DNA of 64,000 nt, taken from assembly GCA_965249595.1 (NCBI GenBank), contig OZ252242.1:682001-746000 (forward strand), written 5' to 3'. Below the pieces are notes generated by a model that was not told the origin of the DNA, did no database searches, and was given only the letters and a program-made list of their open reading frames with translations. The DNA comes from VXNJ01 sp965249595 (GTDB taxonomy: Bacteria > Chloroflexota > UBA11872 > VXNJ01). The first letter of the stretch is position 1, and each line of letters opens with the position of its first letter. The position numbers and the translations under genes are program-made. Positions 53,258 through 61,960 of the stretch are shown one piece after another.

Positions 53258-53974
53258 TCAGATTCCCAGCTTTGCGGCCAGCTCGAAGAAGTCGCGGGCC
53301 GAGTAGTCGAATTCGGAGACGTCGGGGAGCGGGTCATTGCGGCCCCATTCATCCGCGCGGTGGATATAGGCGGTTCGCATTCCACAGCGCGCCGCGCCCC
53401 GCAGATCTTCTCCGTGGGCAGCGACCATCAGGATCTCGTCCGGACCGGCATTGAGAAGCTCGAAGGCTTTCTCATATACCGCCGGTTGTGGCTTGTAGGT
53501 GCCGGAAAGTTCGGCCGAGATGACCATGTCCCAATGAAATCCAGCAGATTTGGCCATCGCCGAGAGCATGTCGGAATCGCCATTGGAGAGGGCGACGACC
53601 GGGTACCGCATCGACAAACGGGCGATACCGCCCACCGCGTCGGGCCAGCCGCGAAGACGGTGCCAGACACCATTGAGTTGGTCCAGCTGCTCGGCGGGCA
53701 CGCTCGCCAGTCCGAATTCGGGGGCGATTTCGGAGAGGATCTCGCGGTGAAGTTCATCGAGGCGCCGCCGTGGGCGGCGTCCGGCATTGATCTCGCCCAG
53801 CTTGATTGGATAGCCCTCGCGCCAGCGGCGGGCGAAAGCGTCACCGTCAAGCTCTAAACCATTGCGTTTGGCAAACCAATTGGCTTCGGCGGCTATCGTG
53901 GCGCGCCAATTTACGACGGTACCAAAAACATCAAAGCACAGGGCTCGCAGCGATTTTGGGTCTGGCAATGTCAT
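53258..53974 (-). CDS. Haloacid dehalogenase type II-like HAD hydrolase
   Basis: A 238-residue HAD enzyme. Motif I is LCFDVFGTVVNWR, a nucleophile Asp followed by the F-G-T variant usual in L-2-haloacid dehalogenases. Motif II is VVALSNGDSDML, motif III the lysine in SGTYKPQPAVYEKA, and motif IV appears as MVAAHGEDLRGAARCGMRTAYI. Hydrolysis of 2-haloacids or of a phosphate monoester are both possible. The sulfatase gene is only seven bases upstream on the same strand, so it may be part of the sulfatase transcription unit. Confidence 0.85.
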   Translation of the reverse strand: MTLPDPKSLRALCFDVFGTVVNWRATIAAEANWFAKRNGLELDGDAFARRWREGYPIKLGEINAGRRPRRRLDELHREILSEIAPEFGLASVPAEQLDQLNGVWHRLRGWPDAVGGIARLSMRYPVVALSNGDSDMLSAMAKSAGFHWDMVISAELSGTYKPQPAVYEKAFELLNAGPDEILMVAAHGEDLRGAARCGMRTAYIHRADEWGRNDPLPDVSEFDYSARDFFELAAKLGI

Positions 53975-53981
53975 TTAGCGA

Positions 53982-55631
53982 TCAACCTTCGGCTTCAGCT
54001 TCAATCCAGCTGCGAAATCGGGCCGCCGCGGGGCTGGCGATCAGCTTGTCCCAATCGCCGACGCCCACTTCGTTGGCCCATTCTTCATAAGCGGCAACCA
54101 AGCGGTCACGAATCGGGGCGTTGGCGGCGGCTAAATCGTGGAGCTCAGTGCGGTCAGTGTCGATATCGTAGAGCTCCCAGGCGCCCGGGTGACGATTGAC
54201 CAGCTTCCAATTCCCATCGCGTACCGCGCGGTTGGCCTCGTGCTCCCAGATGAGCGGGCGTTGGCGTCCGATATCCTGGCCGCTAAAGGCCGGCAAGAAA
54301 CTCTCGCCACGCACCGGTCTTATTTCTCGGCCAGCGTATTCGGTGGGGTATTGGCCGCCGGCAGCGTCTAGGAAGGTGGCCATAAAGTCAACCACGTAAG
54401 CCGGCTGGTGACCGATTGAACCGGGCTCTATTACGTCCGGCCAGTGGCAGACGAAGGGGGTTCCAATGCCACCTTCATGAGTGAAGTGCTTGTAGTAGCG
54501 GAATGGAGCGCAGGAGGCGTTGGCCCAGGGCAGATCGTAGGACATGTAGGTCGTCTCGGGACCGGGGATCAATCCCGGCACGTTGGCGACTTGGATGTCT
54601 CGGCCGTCGCGAGTCTTGTCCGAGGCGGTGTGGCGAATGCCGTCCTCAGCGAGGTATTCGGCGCAGCCGCCGTTGTCGGAAATGAACATGATCAGGGTGT
54701 TGTTCCATTGACCGGAACGGCGAACGGCGTCAAGCACCCGCCCGATGCCCTGGTCCATGCGATCGACCTGGGCGGCATAGACCGCCATGCGGGCATCCTC
54801 CCAATCTTTGTCGGCAACGTCCTCCCAGGCCGGCGCCGCGCGATCGCGCGGCGAGATTTCCCAGGTATCTGAGAGAACTCCCATGCCATTGAGCCGTTCG
54901 TGGCGAGATTTGCGCAGTTCGTCCCAACCGCCCAGATAGCGGCCACGGTAGCGCTCAATGTCTTCTTCTACGGCGTGCAGCGGCCAGTGCGGGGCGGTAA
55001 AGCTCAGATAGAGCAGGTACGGGTTCTCGCCCATGTGGCCGTCGACGAAGCCCGCTGCGGAATCGGCAATGGCGTCGGTGAAGAAGTAATTGGGGTAGTC
55101 GATGTCAATTAGTTCGTCATCGGACATCAGGGTGTGCGGGTCAAAGTAATTGGCCGATCCGGCCAAGATTCCGTAGAAGCGATCGAAGCCGCGCTGGCGC
55201 GGCGTGGGATAACCCTCTCCACCGATGTTGGCCGTCTCGCGCCAGTTAATGTACGGATAATCGCCGCCGGCGTGCCACTTGCCCGACATGTAGGTTGAAT
55301 AACCAGAGCCCTTTAGGGCCTCGGCGATGGTGACGCAATTGTCATTTAGGTAACCCTGATAGGGAGCCGACCCCAGGTCCAGCGTCATATGGCCGATGCC
55401 GGCCTCGTGCGGGGCCAGGCCGGTGAGCAGCGCCGCGCGGGTGGGGCAGCAGCGGGCGTAGTTGTAAAACTGCGAAAAACGGCCCCCGCTGGCGGCCAAC
55501 GAATCAAGATTCGGGGTCGCGATCTCGCTGCCGAAGCAACCGATGTCGGAGTACCCCATATCGTCGGCCATGATCAGGATGATGTTGGGCTTGCTGCCGC
55601 GTCCGGCAACTGAAGCATTTGAATTCGCCAT
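53982..55631 (-). CDS. Type I (formylglycine) sulfatase, copy 1
   Basis: A 549-residue alkaline-phosphatase-fold sulfatase. The metal-binding start is NIILIMADDMGYSDIGCFG. The modification motif ARCCPTRAALLTG has Cys where formylglycine is formed (C-x-P-x-R), and KWHAGGDY and FISDNGGCAEYL carry further active-site residues. ATG 55631 is chosen; the frame extends upstream into the next sulfatase. No signal peptide is visible, so a cytoplasmic location or a non-classical export route applies. It is 17 bases downstream of sulfatase copy 2 and probably in one operon with it. The substrate is unknown; the neighbourhood suggests sulfated glycan. Confidence 0.92.
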   Translation of the reverse strand: MANSNASVAGRGSKPNIILIMADDMGYSDIGCFGSEIATPNLDSLAASGGRFSQFYNYARCCPTRAALLTGLAPHEAGIGHMTLDLGSAPYQGYLNDNCVTIAEALKGSGYSTYMSGKWHAGGDYPYINWRETANIGGEGYPTPRQRGFDRFYGILAGSANYFDPHTLMSDDELIDIDYPNYFFTDAIADSAAGFVDGHMGENPYLLYLSFTAPHWPLHAVEEDIERYRGRYLGGWDELRKSRHERLNGMGVLSDTWEISPRDRAAPAWEDVADKDWEDARMAVYAAQVDRMDQGIGRVLDAVRRSGQWNNTLIMFISDNGGCAEYLAEDGIRHTASDKTRDGRDIQVANVPGLIPGPETTYMSYDLPWANASCAPFRYYKHFTHEGGIGTPFVCHWPDVIEPGSIGHQPAYVVDFMATFLDAAGGQYPTEYAGREIRPVRGESFLPAFSGQDIGRQRPLIWEHEANRAVRDGNWKLVNRHPGAWELYDIDTDRTELHDLAAANAPIRDRLVAAYEEWANEVGVGDWDKLIASPAAARFRSWIEAEAEG

Positions 55632-55648
55632 GTAAATCGGCGGTCTTT

Positions 55649-57289
55649 CTAAGCTTTTTGTTTGACGTTGATGTTGTTGATGCGCGAGCGCTGATAGGCC
55701 ATGTCCGGCCGGGCAATGATCCCCGCCCACGGCCTAACCAATGCGCCGGGAGCCCAGTCGTCGTAGAGGCCGCTGAGCATGGCGAGCCGGTCGCTGGAGG
55801 ATTGACTCAGGTCGTGTTGTTCGGTGCGATCGGCGGCCATGTCGTAGAGCTCCCATTGATCGGGGTAACGGCTGACCAGCTTCCATTGCCCCAGCCGCAC
55901 CGCCCGGTTGCCCTCATGCTCCCAGTAGATCGGCTGCCCACGTGTCCAGGTCGGGTCCTGGAAGGGTTCGAGCAGGCTCTCGCCGCGGTAGGGCCGGATC
56001 GGGTAATCGCCGATTTCGCTGGGGTAAGCGGCGCCCGAGGCCTGCAGGCAGGTCGGCATCACGTCTATTAAGTGGGCCGGTGAATCAATCTGCAGGCCAG
56101 GCCGGATGACGCTGGGCCAGCAGGCGATGAACGGCGTTGAAATGCCGCCCTCGTGGGTCCAGTGCTTGAAGCGCCGAAACGGCGAATTGGAAGCGTTGGC
56201 CCAGGATATGTCGTAGGACATGTAAGTGTTCTCGGGACCGGGATCGACTGATTCGGCGTTGCCGATCTTGACCGGATCGCCGGTTCTGGTCCGGGTGGGG
56301 GAGAACTCGAAGAAACCGTCCTCCTTTAGGAACTCAGCGCAGCCGCCGTTGTCGGAGAGAAACATCACCAGCGTGTTGTCGGCCAGGTTCATTTCGTTTA
56401 ACTTGGCGATGATCCGGCCTACGCCCTGGTCCATGCGGTCTATCTGGGCGGCATAGACGGCCATGCGGGCATCTTCCCAGTCCTTGTTGGTGATTTCGTC
56501 CCAGTCGGCCTGTCCGGGATCACGCTGCGAAATCTCCAACTGCGAATCGAGGATGCCGGAACCCTTCAGCTCCTCATGTCGCGCCTTTCGAATCTCCTCC
56601 CAGCCGGCCTGGTATTTGCCGCGGTAGCGGGAGATATCTTCTTCGGGCGCATGCAATGGCCAGTGCGGGGAGGTAAAGGCAACGTACAGAAAGAACGGAT
56701 TGTCATCGCCTCCGTATTCATCGATGTAGGAAACCGCCTTGTCGGCAATCGCATCGGTGTAGTAGAACCCCTCACCGGCCGCGATTAACTCGCCGTCCTC
56801 GGTCAATGAGTGGGGAAAGTAATAGCTGCCGGCGCCCGTCAGGGTTCCAAAGTGTCGGTCGAATCCGCGGTTGATCGGCTGCGGCCAGCTCTCAGATCCG
56901 ACGGCCGGAATGCTCGGATCAGATAAGAGGTAATCGCCACCGACATGCCATTTGCCGGACATCAGGGTCGTGTACCCGGCTGGCTTTAATACCTCGGCGA
57001 TGGTGGCGGCGTTGCGCGAGAGATAGCCTCGGTAACCGGCCAGGCGCAGATCGGTAGTCATATGACCAACGCCGGCTTCGTGGGGGTAGAGCCCGGTGAG
57101 CAGGCTGGCGCGGGTCGGGCAGCAGCGGGCACAGTTGTAAAACTGCGTGAATCGTGCCCCACGGCGGGCGAGGGCGTCGATGTTGGGCGTGCAGATCTCG
57201 GAGCCAAAGCAACCGAGGTCGGAATAGCCCATGTCGTCGGCCATCATCAGCACGATGTTGGGTCTTTTTTTTGCGCCAGGAGAGGTCAT
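55649..57289 (-). CDS. Type I (formylglycine) sulfatase, copy 2
   Basis: A 546-residue paralogue of the neighbouring sulfatase, with matching landmarks: NIVLMMADDMGYSDLGCFGS, ARCCPTRASLLTG (formylglycine Cys), GKWHVGGDYLL and FLSDNGGCAEFL. I start at ATG 57289 (MTSPGAKKRPN); the frame to 57442 overlaps the divergent SDR promoter. It has no signal peptide. It differs from copy 1 in many variable loop residues, consistent with a different position or linkage preference on a related substrate. Confidence 0.92.
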   Translation of the reverse strand: MTSPGAKKRPNIVLMMADDMGYSDLGCFGSEICTPNIDALARRGARFTQFYNCARCCPTRASLLTGLYPHEAGVGHMTTDLRLAGYRGYLSRNAATIAEVLKPAGYTTLMSGKWHVGGDYLLSDPSIPAVGSESWPQPINRGFDRHFGTLTGAGSYYFPHSLTEDGELIAAGEGFYYTDAIADKAVSYIDEYGGDDNPFFLYVAFTSPHWPLHAPEEDISRYRGKYQAGWEEIRKARHEELKGSGILDSQLEISQRDPGQADWDEITNKDWEDARMAVYAAQIDRMDQGVGRIIAKLNEMNLADNTLVMFLSDNGGCAEFLKEDGFFEFSPTRTRTGDPVKIGNAESVDPGPENTYMSYDISWANASNSPFRRFKHWTHEGGISTPFIACWPSVIRPGLQIDSPAHLIDVMPTCLQASGAAYPSEIGDYPIRPYRGESLLEPFQDPTWTRGQPIYWEHEGNRAVRLGQWKLVSRYPDQWELYDMAADRTEQHDLSQSSSDRLAMLSGLYDDWAPGALVRPWAGIIARPDMAYQRSRINNINVKQKA

Positions 57290-57574
57290 GGGGCGATGGC
57301 TCGCGGTACTGGGTCGAGGGAATTGGCACCCCCATTTTGGATTGAGTCGGCCAGCCAGCTTCGACGCACCTTGGGATTTCGGTGATTTCCAGCTTCCAAA
57401 CGGCGACATTTCTCGACCGAACGCAGGCGTGCATTCGCCCATACGGGACCTGGGTTCTGCGACCCGTTGGTGGTGCAGTCGGCATCCGCGAGCGTCGAGC
57501 GTAGGGATTGCAAAAGACGGTTCTTAAGGCGTGAGCGGCCGCTAACATCCGGGGTTAGATCGAACGACAATCCG

Positions 57575-58324
57575 ATGGGCGGATGCACCGTGAAACTTAC
57601 CGGTAAGGGCGCGATAGTAACTGGCGCCGGGAGCGGCATTGGCCAAGCCGTGGCCCGTTGCTTTGCGGAAGAGGGAGCCGAAGTGGTCACGGTCGGTCGA
57701 TCGCTGCAAAAACTTGAAGTGGCCAAGTTGGCCGCCGGTGAGGTCGGAGGGCGCCTGCATCCCTATTCGGCCGACGTCGGCGATGCGCGTACTCTGGAAG
57801 CACTCGTCGCGTGGGCGGACGGACGCTTGCCGCAGGTCGACATCCTGGTTAACAACGCCGGCACCAACATGACGGCGCGGGCCCTTGATGCCGTGGACCG
57901 CGACGAGTTCGACGCCGTGGTCCAAGTGAACCTCAATGGGCCGTTTTATTTGATGCAGTTGGTCCTGCCCGGCATGCGGGAACGTGGTGACGGCGTGGTA
58001 ATAACGATTTCTTCAGTTGCCGGAATCCGCGCGTCGAAATTGACCGGAGCCGCCTACAGCGCCAGCAAGAGCGGCGTTCGCGCACTGAGCCTGACCGCCC
58101 ACTTGGAAGAGGGCGCCAACGGCATACGGTGCTGCGTAATCTCGCCGGGGGAAGTAAATACTCCGATCCTGGACGTAAGACCAGTCGTTCCGTCGGCCGA
58201 ACGGCGCTCGCGCATGGCCCAACCTGAAGACCTAGCGCAAGTGGCGTTGCTTATCGCGACGCTGCACCCTCGCGTGACGATCCCGGAGTTGGTCATCACC
58301 CCAACGGTGCAGCCTTACTCTTGA
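57575..58324 (+). CDS. Short-chain dehydrogenase/reductase
   Basis: Classical SDR of 249 residues: AIVTGAGSGIGQAVARCF (TGxxxGIG), VDILVNNAGTNM, a serine in ITISSVAG and YSASKSGVRAL (YxxxK). ATG 57575 is annotated; GTG 57590 (KLTGKGAIVTG) is equally possible. Divergent from sulfatase copy 2 and followed by the enolase-superfamily gene. In sugar catabolism such SDRs oxidise a sugar or its acid. The C-terminal portion is short and lacks the usual D-G-G ending. Confidence 0.85.
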   Translation: MGGCTVKLTGKGAIVTGAGSGIGQAVARCFAEEGAEVVTVGRSLQKLEVAKLAAGEVGGRLHPYSADVGDARTLEALVAWADGRLPQVDILVNNAGTNMTARALDAVDRDEFDAVVQVNLNGPFYLMQLVLPGMRERGDGVVITISSVAGIRASKLTGAAYSASKSGVRALSLTAHLEEGANGIRCCVISPGEVNTPILDVRPVVPSAERRSRMAQPEDLAQVALLIATLHPRVTIPELVITPTVQPYS

Positions 58325-58482
58325 GAACATTTTCACGGGCCGGCCGGGTATCGGAACTGTGGGGTTTGGTGAAACGCCAGAGCAGTCTTGCCAAATTAAT
58401 GAAACTATGGCGCGGCAGGTGGCGCTGAGTAGTCGGGCGCAGTGCGGGCCGACAATCCGCTGCTTAGTGATGGGATGAGCTC

Positions 58483-59673
58483 ATGAAGATCACAAACGTT
58501 AGACCCCTGCTAGCCGATGGCGGCTGGGCTCCCTATTGCTACGTCGCCGTCGAGACCGATGGCGACATAACGGGCTACGGTGAATGCACCGACTGGCGGA
58601 TGCCCTATGCGATGGTCGGCGCGATCGAGGACTTATCACTGATCCTGGTCGGCACCAATGCCCTTGACACCGCGGCCCGCCTGGAGGACATGCACCGCCT
58701 ATCCCAGCAGTCACCCGGCGGAATTGCGCAACGGGCGGTAGCGGGAATCGAACTGGCGCTCATCGACGTGAAGGGTAAAGCCTACGGCGTGCCGGCATAC
58801 GACTTAATCGGGGGCAAGGTTCGAGACCGCGTCCGCCTTTACTGGTCGCATTGCGGGACCTACCGGGCGCGCTGGTCCGACATGATCGGAACGCCCTGGC
58901 TGCGCACCTACGACGACATTGAAGCGTTGGGGCGCGAAGTCGTCGATCGCGGATACACGGCGCTCAAAACCAACATCATTGTGCCCGGTGATCCGGCCTG
59001 GACCCAGACCCATGAGGAGCGGCCCTCGATGGGCCCGACGCTGGAACGTGTCGTGCGTCAGCTGGAAGCCTTCAAACGGGGCACCGGCGACGACTTTGAC
59101 ACCGCCTTGGATATCAACTTCTGGTTTACCACCGAAGAGGCGATCCGGATCGCCGAAACGGTCGAGCAATTTCACATGCTCTGGCTGGAGGTCGACTCGT
59201 TTGAGCCCGACACCATTGCCCAGATCACGCAGTCAACGTCGCTGGCGATCTGTTCGGCCGAGAGCGTTAGCACCTATCGCGATTACAAGCGGTTCCTAGA
59301 CATCCGGGCCATGGACGTGGCGATGTTCGACCTGCCCTGGACCGGCATGACCGATTCCCTGGCCATCGCCGCCCAGGCCAAGGTGCAGGAACTTCCGGTG
59401 GCCCCGCACAATTACTATTCGCATCTGGCCACCTTCATGTCGGGCCACCTGTGCGCGACGCTGCCGCATTTGAAAATCATGGAGACCGACGTCGACGCCT
59501 GTCCCTATCGCGACGAATACGTCACCGAGCGGCCGGTAATCGAAGACGGTTATCTGGTTGTCTCTGACGCCCCGGGCTGGGGAACCGATTTGAACGAGGC
59601 GGCGATCGCCAAACGACCCTGGCGGGGCGGCGACCGCGTTACCTGGCGCTACGCTCAAATAGGCAAGCCGTAA
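58483..59673 (+). CDS. Enolase-superfamily enzyme (mandelate racemase/galactonate dehydratase-like)
   Basis: A 396-residue member of the MR/MLE subgroup. The N-terminal capping domain (MKITNVRPLLADGGW) is followed by the barrel with GIELALIDVKGKAYGVPAYDLIGG, a typical signature. The catalytic lysine is in YTALKTNII, the metal ligands are in ALDINFWF (Asp), LWLEVDSFEP (Glu) and CSAESVS (Glu), and the histidine base is in VAPHNYYSH near the end. These enzymes dehydrate or epimerise sugar acids. Placed after an SDR and among sulfatases and a GH127 enzyme, a role in degrading the released sugar is likely. Confidence 0.9.
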   Translation: MKITNVRPLLADGGWAPYCYVAVETDGDITGYGECTDWRMPYAMVGAIEDLSLILVGTNALDTAARLEDMHRLSQQSPGGIAQRAVAGIELALIDVKGKAYGVPAYDLIGGKVRDRVRLYWSHCGTYRARWSDMIGTPWLRTYDDIEALGREVVDRGYTALKTNIIVPGDPAWTQTHEERPSMGPTLERVVRQLEAFKRGTGDDFDTALDINFWFTTEEAIRIAETVEQFHMLWLEVDSFEPDTIAQITQSTSLAICSAESVSTYRDYKRFLDIRAMDVAMFDLPWTGMTDSLAIAAQAKVQELPVAPHNYYSHLATFMSGHLCATLPHLKIMETDVDACPYRDEYVTERPVIEDGYLVVSDAPGWGTDLNEAAIAKRPWRGGDRVTWRYAQIGKP

Positions 59674-59781
59674 GAGCAATTTGGCCCTTTTGCATCTTGC
59701 CAATGTATCAAAATGGCATTACGATTAATTCGCGATTGACTCCAAGTCGAAAATCCCGTCGCGGCGAACCGGGGACCGGAA

Positions 59782-60117
59782 ATGTTCAAACTTGCACAAG
59801 AGCGCCACGGCGACGTATTGGTCGTCGAGGTGTCCGGCCGTGTCGAGGCGGCCATAGCCCCCGGATTTGAGCGCGACGTTGTAGCCCAAATCAACGACGG
59901 TGCGATCCGCTTGGTGCTCGATTGCTCGAAGATGACCTACATCGCCAGCGCCGGCCTGCGCGTGCTGTTGGTGGTTGCCCGCCGGCTCGCCGATGACAAA
60001 GGCTCATTCGCGGTTGCGGCGGTCCCAAAAGCAATACGCGAAATCCTGGCGATCTCTGGATTTGATCAGGTAATCAACGTAACCGAAACAGTCGATGAGG
60101 CGGTCGCCAGCGCCTAA
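59782..60117 (+). CDS. STAS-domain anti-sigma factor antagonist
   Basis: A 111-residue SpoIIAA-like protein. It has the alternating strand-helix STAS pattern, DVLVVEVSGRVEAAIAPGFE at the start and the phosphorylation loop CSKMTYIASAGLRVLLVVARRL, in which the Ser before AGLR is the usual kinase target. In partner-switching systems such a protein, when unphosphorylated, releases a sigma factor or another regulator. No anti-sigma kinase or phosphatase is in the window, so its partners lie elsewhere. Confidence 0.9.
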   Translation: MFKLAQERHGDVLVVEVSGRVEAAIAPGFERDVVAQINDGAIRLVLDCSKMTYIASAGLRVLLVVARRLADDKGSFAVAAVPKAIREILAISGFDQVINVTETVDEAVASA

Positions 60118-60164
60118 GGCTGGCACCCCTTTTTAAGCCGGGCCTCCGGCTCCAAAATGGTTTC

Positions 60165-61802
60165 CTACTGGGCGTAACCGCCGGGGCGCGAAGCGGAGAT
60201 CGCGTTGTCGTTATCGGCCCAGCCGGAAGCGACGACCAACCGATCAAATTCGGCGCCGGATAAGGCGCCTACGCGGCCCGCAAATTCGGCAAAGGCGGCG
60301 CTCATGGCCTTTACCCGCTCCGGTTCGGTTTCAGCCAGATCATAAAGCTCGGTGCGATCACGCTCCAGGTTGTAAAGCTCCCAGGGTCCGGGATGACGGC
60401 GCACCAACTTCCAGTCCCCGTCGCGCATGCAGCAGTGGCCCTCGTGTTCGATAAAGATCGGGCGCTCGCGGGACCATTCTTCCCCGGCCAGGGCATTCAC
60501 CAGGCTCTCGCCCTCCAACGGAATGTCGCGTCCGGCGGCGGCGGCCGCGTAGTCGGCCCCGGCGGCGTCGACGAAGGTGGCCATCAGGTCGGTTATGTGC
60601 GCCGGCGCGTGGACGATGTTGCCGCCCGGAATCGCATTTGGCCAACTGGCCACGAAAGGCGTTGAGATGCCACCTTCGTGGACGTAGTGCTTAAACAACC
60701 GAAACGGGGTGTTGGAGGCATTGGCCCAAGGGAGGTCGTAACTCATGAAGTACTCTTCCGGCCCGGGCTTAGCGTCGTAGTGGTTGCCGTAGGTGATCGG
60801 ATCACCGGCGTGGGTACTGGGTGGGCAGATGTCGATCTTGCCGTCTTCGTGCAGGAATTCGGCGCAACCGCCGTTGTCGGAGATAAAGATGATCAACGTG
60901 TTGTCAAACGTTCCCGAATCCTTGAGATTGGAAACGACCCGACCGATGTTGCGATCGAGGCATTCGATCTGGGCGGCGTAGACGGCCATCCGCTCGGCTT
61001 CCCATTCCTGGCGCGGGCTGTTCTCCCAGGCGGTCGACAGCTCGTTGCGGGGCGCGATCTCCCAATTCGAATCGAGGATCCCTTGTCCATTCAGTTCCTC
61101 ATGGCGACGCCGGCGCAATTCGTCCCAGCCGATCTGGTAGCGACCCTGGCAGTTGGCGATGTCTTCGGGCCGGGCGTGCAGCGGCCAGTGCGGAGCGGTA
61201 TGGGCCAGATAGAGGAAAAAGGGGTCTTCGGGTCCGCCGTGACCGTCGATCATGCGCAGGGCCTCGTCGGTTACGGCGTCGGTGAAGTAGTAGTCGTCGC
61301 CCGGCCCGACCTCAATTAACTGGTCGTTGCGAATGAGCGTGTTGGGGGCATAGAAGCTGCCGCCGCCGCTGAGGATCCCGTAGTGTTCGTCAAAACCGCG
61401 CGTATAGGGCGTTGGGTGCGTGGGGTCGCCCGGCTCCCAACCGGTCTCGGGGTGATCGCCGCCGACGTGCCATTTGCCCGACATAAAGGTCGCGTAGCCG
61501 GCGGTCTTGAGGGCCTCGGCGATGGTGACGCAGGAATCGTTGAGATATCCCTGGTACGGCGCCGTACCAAAGTTGGTGGTCATGTGCCCAACCCCTACCT
61601 GGTGGGGGTGGCGGCCGGTGAGGATCGCGGCCCGCGTCGGACAGCAGCGGGCATAGTTGTAAAACTGCGAAAAGCGCACCCCGCCGCTGGCCAAGGCGTC
61701 CAGATTGGGGGTGGAAATCTCGGACCCGAAACAGCCAATATCGGAGTAGCCCATATCGTCGGCCAGGATGAGGATGATGTTCGGGCGGCTGCTGCTGGGC
61801 AT
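60165..61802 (-). CDS. Type I (formylglycine) sulfatase, copy 3
   Basis: A 545-residue sulfatase. N-terminus NIILILADDMGYSDIGCFGSE, formylglycine motif ARCCPTRAAILTG, GKWHVGGDHPET, FISDNGGCAEFLHEDG. No signal peptide. It is closer to copies 1 and 2 than to general arylsulfatases by shared landmarks (QFYNYARCC, HYGILSGGGSFY). Divergent from the GH127 gene, with 158 bases between, which suggests shared control. Acts presumably on a sulfate ester of the same or a related glycan. Confidence 0.92.
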   Translation of the reverse strand: MPSSSRPNIILILADDMGYSDIGCFGSEISTPNLDALASGGVRFSQFYNYARCCPTRAAILTGRHPHQVGVGHMTTNFGTAPYQGYLNDSCVTIAEALKTAGYATFMSGKWHVGGDHPETGWEPGDPTHPTPYTRGFDEHYGILSGGGSFYAPNTLIRNDQLIEVGPGDDYYFTDAVTDEALRMIDGHGGPEDPFFLYLAHTAPHWPLHARPEDIANCQGRYQIGWDELRRRRHEELNGQGILDSNWEIAPRNELSTAWENSPRQEWEAERMAVYAAQIECLDRNIGRVVSNLKDSGTFDNTLIIFISDNGGCAEFLHEDGKIDICPPSTHAGDPITYGNHYDAKPGPEEYFMSYDLPWANASNTPFRLFKHYVHEGGISTPFVASWPNAIPGGNIVHAPAHITDLMATFVDAAGADYAAAAAGRDIPLEGESLVNALAGEEWSRERPIFIEHEGHCCMRDGDWKLVRRHPGPWELYNLERDRTELYDLAETEPERVKAMSAAFAEFAGRVGALSGAEFDRLVVASGWADNDNAISASRPGGYAQ

Positions 61803-61960
61803 GGCGTTCCCTTATGTGGGCGGGTGGATTAACGGGCTCAATTGGCGGACTTGAAATTTTGACAGTTTGAGTCCGACCGGGGAGCATTCGAATCCGGATA
61901 ATGAATGCTCAAACTGGCGGCGGGTTAGTCGCAAACGGCAATTGACAGAGGGGATTGGTG

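Noticed and set aside
60126..60151. Hairpin AGCCGG-GCCT-CCGGCT between the STAS gene and sulfatase copy 3
   Set aside because: T-run lies before rather than after the stem for the plus strand, and an A-run follows for the minus strand, so it does not make a terminator.
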